In this document: one piece after another, positions 7,093 to 16,659 of the stretch | How positions within the stretch are numbered: the first letter of the stretch is position 1 | Layout of the letters: each line of letters begins with the position of its first letter | Assembly: GCA_025358075.1 (NCBI GenBank) | Contig: JANYKU010000032.1 | Coordinates: forward strand, 1-32,114 | Origin: Ilumatobacteraceae bacterium | GTDB lineage: Bacteria > Actinomycetota > Acidimicrobiia > Acidimicrobiales > Ilumatobacteraceae | Direction of reading: 5' to 3' | Length of the DNA stretch: 32,114 bases | Notes under the pieces: model-generated | The model's input: the letters and a program-made list of their open reading frames with translations, nothing else | Told to the model about the DNA's origin: nothing | Database searches by the model: none | Position numbers and translations under genes: made by a program

Positions 7093-8379
7093 TCAGCCGG
7101 GAGTCACCGCGAAGATCGAGCCGGCCACCGACAACACGAGCAGCTCGCCGTCAGGTGTCTCGGTGACGGCCGAGATGCTGGCCACGTTGCCCAGCGTGAC
7201 TTCGTCCGTCACCGCGTTACCGGTGATCTTCAGGGCTCTGACCTGCCCGGAGCAGTAGTCGCCGTACACGTACCAGCCGACCAGCTCCGGAATCGCAGTG
7301 CCCCGGTAGCGCACGCCGCCGCTGATCGAACAGCCCGCATCGCCGTGCGGGTATTCGTAGATCGGCGCGGTCGCGCCGTGGGGTGATTGGTCATCGTTGA
7401 GTCGATGGTTTCCCTCCCATGCGCTCCATCCGAAGTTCATTCCCCGACCGCTTCCGTCGGCCGCCCAAGCAACGTCGACCTCCTCCCAACTGTCTTGCCC
7501 GACATCTGCGATCCACAGATCGCCGGTCTGGCGATCGAAGCTGAAGCGCCACGGATTGCGGAGACCGACCGACCAGATCTCCGGACGAGCCCCGGCGATG
7601 CCGACGAACGGGTTGTCGGGCGGCACGGTGTACGCCGCGCCACCGCCGGGGAGCGGATCGATGCGCAGCATCTTGCCGAGCCACTCGCCGAGGTTGAGGG
7701 CCCTTCGTTCTGGATCCTTCTCACCGCCACCGTCACCGGTGCCGATGTAGAGCATGTGGTCGGGCCCGAAGACGAGCTCGCCGCCGTTGTGGTTGGGGTA
7801 GGGCTGATCGAAGGCAAGCACCGTGCGGCGAGTTGCTGCATCGAAGGTTCCGTCCGGCCGGATCGCGTATTCATCGATCTCGGTGTTGCCGTCGTCGTCG
7901 GTGTAGTCGACGTAGGCGAAGGTGCCGGCGGCGTTGATCGCCAACCCGAGCAGACCTTGTTCCCCGCTGGCCTCGGTTCGATCCGACATGTCGAGCGCGG
8001 TTGCGCCGGGTTGGCCGTCGTTCATGATCACCACGCGCCCGGCCTGTTCGACGACGTAGGTCGTTCCATCGGTTGGTCGCCAGGTGAAACCAACCGGTTG
8101 CTCGAACGCGCCGAGTTCGGTGAGGCTGACCGTCGGTCGGCCGAGTGGCTCACTGGTGGGTGCGGCGATGCTCGTGGTTGGCGTCGCGAGCGAATCTCCG
8201 CTCGGCGTTTCGGCTGCCGTGCCCGGAGGCGCGGGGGTCGCAGACGCAGGAGGGCTCGACCCGGTGTGGAACGTGACGTCGACCGACGACGAGGCGTCGC
8301 CGCCGCAACTGGCACCGATCACGATGAGGGTCGCGGCGAGCGCGTGCACCCTTATCGATCGCACAGGCAGCGATCGCAT
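7093..8379 (-). CDS. PQQ-dependent glucose/sorbosone dehydrogenase-like lipoprotein
   Basis: 428 residues. A signal peptide (RSIRVHALAATLIVIGASC) ends in a lipobox-like Cys, so the protein is likely a lipoprotein outside the membrane. A Ser/Thr/Pro-rich linker of about 60 residues follows, then a six-bladed beta-propeller of the soluble glucose dehydrogenase/sorbosone dehydrogenase family. Signature segments are GEQGLLGLAINA, NHNGGELVFGPDHMLYIGTGDGGG, IWSVGLRNPWRFSFD and DVGQDSWEEVD. Members oxidise aldoses with pyrroloquinoline quinone, but many homologues have unknown substrates and cofactor use. The ATG at 8379 fits the signal peptide. The frame is open far upstream through the thioesterase gene, but that extension is a shadow. 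It is the third gene of a minus-strand run and converges on the RNase gene with a 6-base gap. Confidence 0.88.
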   Translation of the reverse strand: MRSLPVRSIRVHALAATLIVIGASCGGDASSSVDVTFHTGSSPPASATPAPPGTAAETPSGDSLATPTTSIAAPTSEPLGRPTVSLTELGAFEQPVGFTWRPTDGTTYVVEQAGRVVIMNDGQPGATALDMSDRTEASGEQGLLGLAINAAGTFAYVDYTDDDGNTEIDEYAIRPDGTFDAATRRTVLAFDQPYPNHNGGELVFGPDHMLYIGTGDGGGEKDPERRALNLGEWLGKMLRIDPLPGGGAAYTVPPDNPFVGIAGARPEIWSVGLRNPWRFSFDRQTGDLWIADVGQDSWEEVDVAWAADGSGRGMNFGWSAWEGNHRLNDDQSPHGATAPIYEYPHGDAGCSISGGVRYRGTAIPELVGWYVYGDYCSGQVRALKITGNAVTDEVTLGNVASISAVTETPDGELLVLSVAGSIFAVTPG

Positions 8380-8404
8380 GAACAACCGGACATCGATTGC
8401 ATGA

Positions 8405-9259
8405 CTACCCGAGTCCGATCCTGGCCAGACCTTCCTGCACGACGGTGACCGCGAGTGTGCCGTCACTGGAGAAGATGGCCCCGCCGGCAAGTCCGCGACC
8501 GGCGCTGGTGGACAGCGCCTTCTGGTCGTAGAGCAACCATTCATCGGCACGGAACGAACGATGGAACCACATCGCGTGATCGAGGCTGGCCATCTGAATG
8601 CCGGGGCTGTCCCACGACAATCCGAATGGCAGCACGGTGGTGTCGAGCAAGGTGAAGTCACTGGCGTAGGTGACGATGCACGCGTGCAAGGTGGGGTCGT
8701 CGGGTAGCCGGCCGTCGGCGCGCATCCACACCCGTTGACCGTCGGCCGGATTGTCGCGGCGGGTGAACGGATCGCGGTCGATGTAACGGATGTCGATCGG
8801 CCGCGGCCGGTCGAACCATGGGCCGAGACGCTCCTTGTATGGCTCCATGCGGGTCTTGAAGTCGGGCAGTGTCTCGGGCGCCGGCAGATCGACCGGCATC
8901 GCCAACTGGTGATCTGCGCCCACCTCGCGGACATGGAAGCTGGCTTGCAGGTTGAAGATCGCCCGGCCGTGCTGAATGGCAACGACACGCCTGGTCGTGA
9001 AGCTGCGGCCGTCGCGAATCCGATCGACCTCGTAGAGGATCGGCAGCGTCGGGTCTCCGGGGCGTAGGAAGTAGGCGTGCAGGGAGTGCACCTGCCGGCC
9101 CGGGTCTTCGATGGTGCGGGTCGCGGCGACGAGGGCTTGCCCGGCGACCTGGCCTCCGAACACCCGCTGACGGTTCTCCTGCGGCGAGCGACCACGGAAG
9201 ATGTTGACCTCGATCGCTTCGAGATCGAGCAGCTTGACGAGGTCGTCGAGGGCAGTCAT
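8405..9259 (-). CDS. acyl-CoA thioesterase II (TesB-like)
   Basis: 284 residues, normal TesB length. The enzyme hydrolyses acyl-CoA to fatty acid and CoA in the cytosol using a double hot-dog fold. Visible landmarks are VFGGQVAGQALVAATRTI (residues 33-50), HSLHAYFLRPGDP (58-70), FTTRRVVAIQHGRAIFNLQASF (86-107) and, in the second half, MASLDHAMWFHR, STSAGRGLAGG and VVQEGLAR. The last three hold the Asp, Thr/Ser and Gln expected at the TesB active site. A good ribosome binding site, AAGGA, is 7 bases before the ATG, so this is an internal leadered gene downstream of the GT39-like gene (37-base gap). The lipoprotein gene follows after 25 bases. Confidence 0.92.
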   Translation of the reverse strand: MTALDDLVKLLDLEAIEVNIFRGRSPQENRQRVFGGQVAGQALVAATRTIEDPGRQVHSLHAYFLRPGDPTLPILYEVDRIRDGRSFTTRRVVAIQHGRAIFNLQASFHVREVGADHQLAMPVDLPAPETLPDFKTRMEPYKERLGPWFDRPRPIDIRYIDRDPFTRRDNPADGQRVWMRADGRLPDDPTLHACIVTYASDFTLLDTTVLPFGLSWDSPGIQMASLDHAMWFHRSFRADEWLLYDQKALSTSAGRGLAGGAIFSSDGTLAVTVVQEGLARIGLG

Positions 9260-9266
9260 GGACTCA

Positions 9267-9271
9267 TCCTT
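9267..9271 (-). promoter_or_regulatory. ribosome binding site of the TesB-like gene
   Basis: AAGGA on the minus strand, 7 bases before the ATG at 9259. It contrasts with first genes of units in this window, which have a -10-like hexamer at that place instead. Confidence 0.7.
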
Positions 9272-9296
9272 GCCCAGCGGGCACGGCTGCGTCGGA

Positions 9297-11489
<2,193 letters not shown>

Positions 11490-11510
11490 GCCAGCCGGCA
11501 CCAAGACGGG

Positions 11511-13037
11511 TCAGCCGAACTTCACGCCTTGGGCGAGGGGGAGCTCGTTGGAGTAGTTGATGGTGTTGGTCGCCCGGCGCATGTAGGCCTTCCAGGCGTC
11601 GCTTCCACTCTCGCGGCCTCCACCCGTGGCCTTCTCGCCGCCAAAGGCGCCGCCGATCTCGGCACCGCTGGGCCCGATGTTGACGTTGGCGATGCCACAG
11701 TCGCTGCCGTCGGCCGCGCAGAACCGCTCCGCCTCGCGCACGTCGGTGGTGAAGATGCTGCTGGCCAGGCCCTGAGGCACGCCGTTCTGCAACGCCAAGG
11801 CTTCGTCGAAGTCGTCGTAGGCCATCACGTACAACAGCGGCGCGAACGTCTCGGTCGCAACGATGTCGGTCTGCTCGGGCATCGTGACGATCGCCGGGCG
11901 CACGTAGGCGGCGTCGGGTGCGTCGTCGGCGAGTAGTCGTTCGCCGCCGACCGTGACCTTCCCGCCATCGGAACACGCGGTGTCGACCGCGGCCTGCATG
12001 CGCTGCAACGCCGTGGTCGTGATCAGTGGCCCGACCAATGTGCCGGAGTCGAGCGGGCTTCCGATCGGAAGGGTGGCGTACGCACCCGACATGCGCTCGA
12101 CGACCTCGTCGAGGCGCGAGCGGTGCACGATCGCCCGTCGCAGTGACGTGCATCGCTGGCCGGCGGTGCCGGCTGCGGAGAACGTCATGCCGCGGACGAC
12201 GAGCTCGATGTCGGCCGATGGTGCGACGATCGCGGCGTTGTTGCCTCCGAGTTCGAGGATGCTGCGGCCGAACCGGCCGGCGACCACCCCGGCGACCTGC
12301 TGGCCCATTCGGGTCGAGCCGGTGGCGCTGACCAACGGAATGCCGGCGTGCGCCACCAGCGCAGCGCCGACGTCGGCACCTCCGAGCAGGACCTGGCTGA
12401 GGTGATCGGGAGCGCCGACGTTGATGCATGCCTGTGTGAACAACGCATTGGTGGCGATGGCAGTGAGTGGTGTGAGGTCGCTCGGCTTCCAGATCACCGG
12501 ATTGCCGCACACCACGGCCAGCGCCGCGTTCCAACTCCACACGGCCACGGGGAAGTTGAACGCAGTGATCACCGCCGTCGGACCGAGCGGATGCCATTGC
12601 TCCATCAGCCGGTGACCGGGGCGCTCGCTGGCAATCGTGAGGCCGTGCAGCTGACGGCTGAGACCGACGGCGAAGTCGCAGATGTCGATCATCTCCTGCA
12701 CCTCGCCGAGTGCCTCGCTCTCGATCTTGCCCACCTCGATCTGCACCAGTCGAGCGAGATCGGCCTTGTGGGTGCGCAGCAATCCGGCGAACTGGCGGAT
12801 CAATTCGCCACGAAGCGGTGCGGGCGTCGTGCGCCAGGACCCGAACGCGGTGCTCGCCCGTTCTGCGGCAGCGTCGACCGACGTCTCCCCTTCGACCCCT
12901 CCAAGGGGCGTCCCGGTGATCGGGCTGCGGGCCACGTGTGGGCCGGAAGCGGTGAAGCCGGACGCACCACAAGCGCGTAGGGCGGCATCGGCGAGATCGG
13001 TGAGCGAGTTCTGTGTCGGGAGTGTCACGGCAGCCAT
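11511..13037 (-). CDS. ALDH7-family aldehyde dehydrogenase (aminoadipate-semialdehyde type)
   Basis: 508 residues. An NAD(P)-dependent aldehyde dehydrogenase with the intact catalytic machinery: AFNFPVAVWSWN holding the oxyanion Asn, WKPSDLTPL for the cofactor, LELGGNNA with the general-base Glu, and TAGQRCTSLRR with the nucleophilic Cys (about residue 300). The C-terminal GAEIGGAFGGEKATGGG and SGSDAWKAYMRR segments are hallmarks of the antiquitin/ALDH7 group, which oxidises 2-aminoadipate 6-semialdehyde (in equilibrium with piperideine-6-carboxylate) in lysine breakdown. No lysine aminotransferase is in the window to confirm the pathway. The ATG at 13037 is the only sensible start; the upstream open frame lacks homology-like sequence. 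No clear -10 hexamer or Shine-Dalgarno is visible before it. Confidence 0.88.
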   Translation of the reverse strand: MAAVTLPTQNSLTDLADAALRACGASGFTASGPHVARSPITGTPLGGVEGETSVDAAAERASTAFGSWRTTPAPLRGELIRQFAGLLRTHKADLARLVQIEVGKIESEALGEVQEMIDICDFAVGLSRQLHGLTIASERPGHRLMEQWHPLGPTAVITAFNFPVAVWSWNAALAVVCGNPVIWKPSDLTPLTAIATNALFTQACINVGAPDHLSQVLLGGADVGAALVAHAGIPLVSATGSTRMGQQVAGVVAGRFGRSILELGGNNAAIVAPSADIELVVRGMTFSAAGTAGQRCTSLRRAIVHRSRLDEVVERMSGAYATLPIGSPLDSGTLVGPLITTTALQRMQAAVDTACSDGGKVTVGGERLLADDAPDAAYVRPAIVTMPEQTDIVATETFAPLLYVMAYDDFDEALALQNGVPQGLASSIFTTDVREAERFCAADGSDCGIANVNIGPSGAEIGGAFGGEKATGGGRESGSDAWKAYMRRATNTINYSNELPLAQGVKFG

Positions 13038-13094
13038 GCTGCCACGAAGGCGACCCGTTGCGGTACAGGGTCGAGGTCGTCGAGTGCTGATCGG

Positions 13095-13100
13095 TACGGT
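13095..13100 (+). promoter_or_regulatory. -10-like hexamer of the small unknown gene
   Basis: TACGGT, 6 bases before the GTG at 13107 and directly abutting another in-frame GTG at 13101, which disfavours the latter as start. Confidence 0.45.
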
Positions 13101-13106
13101 GTGTCG

Positions 13107-13442
13107 GTGAGTCTCGCTCAGCAAGGTCCGCCGGCATCGGCCAAGCAGGTTGCCTACATCCAGGCGCTGATGCGCAAGGCCGGATACGACGACTTTCGAT
13201 CGGCGCGCACCGAGTACCGGCTGACGCCGCGCCAAGCTCGTGGCAAGTTCACCAAGACCGAGGCATCGGCCCTGATCGATCGGCTGACGTCGACCGACGA
13301 CGAGAACCCGACCCTGTCCGTCACCGAAGAACCCGGCACGCTGGAGTCGGCGCAAGCGCTGCTCGTACGCGGGTTCCCGGCAGAGGTGTTGGCCGACGAA
13401 CTGCGTCGCCGCGGCTGGAACGTGACCGAGCCTCAGTCGTAG
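13107..13442 (+). CDS. small protein of unknown function (KQ-helix / EASxLIDRL module)
   Basis: 111 residues from a GTG. The N-terminal half reads SAKQVAYIQALMRKAGYDD, then RLTPRQARGKFTKTEASALIDRL. This resembles a short helical module that I recall at the C-termini of various actinobacterial and phage proteins, of unknown function. The second half is acidic and ends with a helix, AQALLVRGFPAEVLADELRRRGW. There is no signal peptide or membrane segment. TACGGT ends 6 bases before the GTG at 13107 (and abuts another GTG at 13101), so 13107 is preferred. The gene overlaps the end of the convergent toroid gene by 10 bases. I cannot assign a function. Confidence 0.65.
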   Translation: MSLAQQGPPASAKQVAYIQALMRKAGYDDFRSARTEYRLTPRQARGKFTKTEASALIDRLTSTDDENPTLSVTEEPGTLESAQALLVRGFPAEVLADELRRRGWNVTEPQS

Positions 13443-14458
13443 CTGCGCGGCACGAACACGGAGTTGGCCGGTGACGCGGCATCGATCGCGTCGGCCGCAA
13501 GGATGACGGCGGCGCCGGTGTATGCCGAGATTTCTTCGACCGGAAAACGCACTTGGGATGGGTAGACGATGCCGGTGTAGTAGGCGCCGTCGGCGCGTCG
13601 GTGCGGACGAGTCCAGCTGACGAGATCGGTCGCAGTGACCAGGTCGCCGATCGCGGCGTGGGCGATGGCGCACTCGGCAGTCTCCGACGCCGTGACCCAC
13701 GGCTCGTCGCTGACGCACCGGATCCCGCGGTGCTCGATGGCGAACTCCGACCAGCCATCGGCCATGCGGATCTTGGCACGCTCGCCCACGAGGCAGCCTG
13801 ACAGCACCGGGTAGTACCAGTCCATCGCCCAGCGATCCTTCGGTTCGAAGACCCGAGGGTGATCGTTGATCAGCAGGCTGAGGCGGTCGGCGGCGGCGAT
13901 CCAGTCGGGCCGTGGTTCGTTGGTCAGCGCCGCGAGGTTGGCACCGCAGCGCAACGCGTGGGCGATCGACGACGATCCAGAGAGCAGCGCGTAGTCCCAC
14001 GGCCGATCATCGGCGGTGCAGGCCCACAGCACCGTGCCATCGTCGCGCCGCATCGTGAGCACCCAATCGAGGGCACGTTGCACGGTCGGCCAGAGGTGGT
14101 CGACGAAGGCCCGATCCCACGTGCACAGCCAGTGGTGCCACACGCCAGTGGCGATGTAGCCGCAGACGTTGGTGTCGAGCTTGGCTTCTTCGACGGTGCC
14201 GTCGGGCAGGTAGTAGTTCCACCAACTGCCGTCGGCGCGTTGGATGTCGACCAGCCATTCGTAGGCCCGCTCGGCGCCGGCGTGGAAGCCGGCGACGTCG
14301 AGCGCCATCGCGGTTTCGACGTGGTTCCACGGATCGCAGTGACCACCTGGGAACCAGGGGATCATGCCGGTGTCGAGCTGCAGCGAAGCGATCCACTCCG
14401 CGGTGCCGACGATCTCTTCGGCGGAGATCACGCCGTCGATGTCAGGCAACCGCGACAT
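13433..14458 (-). CDS. alpha/alpha-toroid protein (six-hairpin / prenyltransferase-like)
   Basis: 341 residues. Repeated helical hairpins with aromatic and QRADGSWW-like turns are visible: AEWIASLQLDTGMIPWFPGG, RAYEWLVDIQRADGSWWNYY, DTNVCGYIATGVWHHW, LDWVLTMRRDDGTVLW, and later VSWTRPHRRADGAYY. This pattern fits the alpha/alpha barrel shared by six-hairpin glycosidases, terpene cyclases and protein prenyltransferases; homologues are often labelled prenyltransferase on that basis alone. No transmembrane segment or signal is present. AAGGTG 6 bases upstream fixes the ATG at 14458 and favours it over an ATG at 14479. The start overlaps the methyltransferase stop by 17 bases, so it is coupled to the GT4 and methyltransferase genes. 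Sugar, glycan or lipid substrate is inferred from context only. Confidence 0.7.
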   Translation of the reverse strand: MSRLPDIDGVISAEEIVGTAEWIASLQLDTGMIPWFPGGHCDPWNHVETAMALDVAGFHAGAERAYEWLVDIQRADGSWWNYYLPDGTVEEAKLDTNVCGYIATGVWHHWLCTWDRAFVDHLWPTVQRALDWVLTMRRDDGTVLWACTADDRPWDYALLSGSSSIAHALRCGANLAALTNEPRPDWIAAADRLSLLINDHPRVFEPKDRWAMDWYYPVLSGCLVGERAKIRMADGWSEFAIEHRGIRCVSDEPWVTASETAECAIAHAAIGDLVTATDLVSWTRPHRRADGAYYTGIVYPSQVRFPVEEISAYTGAAVILAADAIDAASPANSVFVPRSYD

Positions 14459-15215
14459 GACGATCACCTTCTTTGGCACCTTTGTGGGCGACCTCTCGGG
14501 CGCTCTTGCGCGCGTAGACCACGTAGCTCTTGCCGAGCAATGGCGACGCGGTGCGTTCGACGACCTTGAGGCCGCGTGGCTGTTTGACGATCTCCCATTC
14601 GAGCAATCGCTTGTACGCCTCGACCAGTCGATGGTCGTCTCGCCGAACGCCGACTGCGCACTTCAGCCACCAGTACGGGGAGTGCAGGGCGTGGGCGTGA
14701 TGGCTGCCGGTGATCGCCAGGCCGGCGCTGCGCAGCTTGGCCTTGAGCTCGGTGGCTGAGTAGATCCGGACGTGGCCGCCGACGCTCTTCGGAGCGTGGT
14801 ACTCGTCGCTGAGCATCCAGTTGATCTTCTCGGGCAGCCACGTCGGAACGGTCGCGGCAAAGGTGCCACCTGGCTTCAGGACTCGCACGAACTCGGTGAT
14901 CGCCGCGGTGTCGGCCTGGATGTGTTCGAGCACCTCGCTGGTGATCACTCGATCGAACGTGCCGTCGGCAAACGGCAATCGCACGGCATCGCCCTGCAGA
15001 CCGCCGACGAACCGAGCCTCGTCGATCTCGCCGGCCTCGGCCATCGCCGCGAACGTTGCTCGCGTGGACTCCACTTCCTTCGGCGCGTAGTCGAGGGCGA
15101 CAACATTGGCACCCTGGCGCGCAAGCGCGAACGCATGGCGGCCGAACCCGGAGCCGGCATCGAGCACGAGGTCGCCCGGCTGAACGCCGAGCTGATCGAG
15201 TCGGATCGTCAGCAC
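14442..15215 (-). CDS. class I SAM-dependent methyltransferase (Methyltransf_11-like)
   Basis: 257 residues from a GTG that overlaps the glycosyltransferase stop by 7 bases. Motif I is VLDAGSGFGRHAFALA (about 18-33), followed by VVALDYAPKEVE, FDRVITSEVLEHI (motif II region) and VLKPGGTFAATVP. The C-terminal third is more specific: SVGGHVRIYSATELKAKLRSAGL, then HALHSPYWWLKCAVG. The latter HxxHxPYWWLKC-like segment suggests a lipid or glycan acceptor. AGGAG sits 5 bases before the GTG, giving a strong internal initiation site. It is the middle gene of the GT4-methyltransferase-toroid trio and most likely methylates the product or carrier of the glycosyltransferase. Confidence 0.85.
   Translation of the reverse strand: MLTIRLDQLGVQPGDLVLDAGSGFGRHAFALARQGANVVALDYAPKEVESTRATFAAMAEAGEIDEARFVGGLQGDAVRLPFADGTFDRVITSEVLEHIQADTAAITEFVRVLKPGGTFAATVPTWLPEKINWMLSDEYHAPKSVGGHVRIYSATELKAKLRSAGLAITGSHHAHALHSPYWWLKCAVGVRRDDHRLVEAYKRLLEWEIVKQPRGLKVVERTASPLLGKSYVVYARKSAREVAHKGAKEGDRHVAVA
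14465..14470 (-). promoter_or_regulatory. ribosome binding site of the toroid gene
   Basis: AAGGTG on the minus strand, 6 bases before the ATG at 14458, within the methyltransferase coding region. It favours 14458 over the in-frame ATG at 14479. Confidence 0.65.
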
Positions 15216-16549
15216 CCGGTCTCCTGAGCGAGCGCAGGCAGACGGCCGTTGTTGCGAAGCTTCTCGACGTTGTGGGGCATCGCCAGAACCTCGCGGTACT
15301 GCTCGACGGTGAGTTGCGCACAGTGCTTCCAACTCCATCGCTCGACAACGCGACGACGGCCGGCCTCGCCGACTCGCGCTCGCAACTCGGCATCGTCGAG
15401 ACCACGCCGGATGGCCGACACCAGCGCGTCGACGTCGCCCGCCGCGCACTGCAGCACGGTGTCTCCGTCGCGCCCGGTGACCTCGGGTAGCGCGCCGCCG
15501 TCGGTGGCCACCAGGCAGATGCCCGTTGACATCGCCTCGATGGCGGGGAGGCTGAACCCTTCGTACAGGCTCGGCACCACAGCGAGCTCGGCCTCGGCAT
15601 AGAGCTCGACCACACGCTCGTCGGGCACGCCGCTGACGAACTCGATGTGCGGACGAAGGCCGAGTTGATCGATGAGCTGGTTGCTGGCGCCGTCGCGTGG
15701 TTTGCCGATGATGGTCAGGGTGACGTCGCGCTCGGTGCGCAGCTTGGCCATTGCCTCGAGCAAGTACGAGAGGCCCTTCAGCGCCACGTCGGCCGAGGCC
15801 GTGGTGATCAGCCGGCCGGGTCGGCGGGCGATCTGCGGCAGCGGTGTGAACAGTGCAGGATCGACACCGACCGGCACGAGCCGCATGCGATCGAGACTGA
15901 CTCCCATGTCGGCGTGGATGTCTTTGATCGAGTTCTCGCTGACGACGACGATGCGCGGCAGTCGTTTGGCGACCCGGCCCTGCATCTTCACGAAGTTGTA
16001 CCAACGACCGATCGAGTATCGCTTCCGCCACGTCGGGGTGTGAGCCATCTCCAGCGCTCGATCACGGGTGATCGGGTGGTGCAGCGTGGCGATCGTGGGT
16101 ATGAGCTTCTCGATGCCCAACACGCTGTAACCGAGGCACTGGTTGTCGTGCACCAGGTCGAAGTCGGACTGCCGCTTGCTGAGCGCCTGCAGGGCCCGCA
16201 TGCTGAACGCCAACGGCTCGCCGAAGGTGCCACGAAGGTGGCTGAACGCCTCGGCCCAATCGGCCTTCGTCTTCAACTCCCAATACCCTGGGAATCGACC
16301 GGGGAAGTGATCGTTCCAGAGGTCGAGGCTCGGCAGTTGGTGCAACGTGATGCGCTCGTCGAGGATCGGGTACGGCTGGCCCCCGAACACCTCGACGGTG
16401 TGACCGAGATCGACGAGCGCCTTGGTGAGATGGCGCGTGTACACGCCTTGGCCGCCGACATGCGGCTTCCCGCGGTAGGTGAGATAGGCAATCGAGAGGG
16501 GGGCGTTCGGCGACAGCGCCGGGGCCTTCGCCGAGGTGGCGTCAGACAT
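15209..16549 (-). CDS. GT4-family glycosyltransferase
   Basis: 446 residues, a retaining nucleotide-sugar glycosyltransferase with the GT-B fold, probably peripheral at the inner membrane face. The N-terminal domain starts LSIAYLTYRGKPHVGGQGVYTRHLTKAL, with the GGQG loop that precedes donor binding. The C-terminal domain has RLITTASADVALKGLSYLLEAM, HIEFVSGVPDERVVELYAEAELAVVPSLYEGFSLPAIEAMSTG and DGGALPEV, including the EGFSLPAIE (E-x7-E) donor motif. An aromatic-rich insert (DHFPGRFPGYWEL) follows the first strands. It leads a three-gene overlapping unit with a methyltransferase and a toroid protein. TAACGT ends 9 bases before the ATG, inside a GGCCCG-N10-CGGGCC inverted repeat. The acceptor is unknown; surface glycolipid or polysaccharide is the likely product class. 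Confidence 0.88.
   Translation of the reverse strand: MSDATSAKAPALSPNAPLSIAYLTYRGKPHVGGQGVYTRHLTKALVDLGHTVEVFGGQPYPILDERITLHQLPSLDLWNDHFPGRFPGYWELKTKADWAEAFSHLRGTFGEPLAFSMRALQALSKRQSDFDLVHDNQCLGYSVLGIEKLIPTIATLHHPITRDRALEMAHTPTWRKRYSIGRWYNFVKMQGRVAKRLPRIVVVSENSIKDIHADMGVSLDRMRLVPVGVDPALFTPLPQIARRPGRLITTASADVALKGLSYLLEAMAKLRTERDVTLTIIGKPRDGASNQLIDQLGLRPHIEFVSGVPDERVVELYAEAELAVVPSLYEGFSLPAIEAMSTGICLVATDGGALPEVTGRDGDTVLQCAAGDVDALVSAIRRGLDDAELRARVGEAGRRRVVERWSWKHCAQLTVEQYREVLAMPHNVEKLRNNGRLPALAQETGC
15221..15225 (-). promoter_or_regulatory. ribosome binding site of the GT4-linked methyltransferase
   Basis: AGGAG on the minus strand, 5 bases before the GTG at 15215. It lies inside the last codons of the glycosyltransferase and decides the start. 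Confidence 0.75.
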
Positions 16550-16550
16550 A

Positions 16551-16572
16551 GGCCCGTCACGTTATCCGGGCC
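16551..16572. promoter_or_regulatory. inverted repeat around the GT4 -10 hexamer
   Basis: GGCCCG (16551-16556) and CGGGCC (16567-16572) form a perfect 6-base inverted repeat with a 10-base spacer that contains the minus-strand TAACGT. It could be an operator for the GT4 unit or a chance GC-rich palindrome. Confidence 0.3.
16559..16564 (-). promoter_or_regulatory. -10-like hexamer of the GT4 unit
   Basis: TAACGT on the minus strand, 9 bases before the ATG at 16549, inside the inverted repeat 16551-16572. Confidence 0.45.
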
Positions 16573-16647
16573 TTGTTACCGACCGGTAGGTGTCACGCGG
16601 TTGCAACGTGGGCGTGCCGAGGGTCACGTTCACCGGGGATGCAGCGA

Positions 16648-16653
16648 TATGGT
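16648..16653 (+). promoter_or_regulatory. -10-like hexamer of the GGDEF-EAL gene
   Basis: TATGGT, 6 bases before the TTG at 16660. Same hexamer as at 10832 and 21457. Confidence 0.5.
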
Positions 16654-16659
16654 GGGCTC

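Noticed and set aside
8405..9195. Continuous open frame that would fuse the sugar-dehydrogenase-like lipoprotein to an upstream extension
   Set aside because: The extension is a shadow of the TesB-like gene; a signal peptide and lipobox begin at 8379, so the protein starts there. No frameshift or fusion is needed.
13038..14000. N-terminal extension of the ALDH7 gene
   Set aside because: It is antisense/shadow sequence over the small unknown gene and the toroid gene; the family N-terminus begins at 13037.
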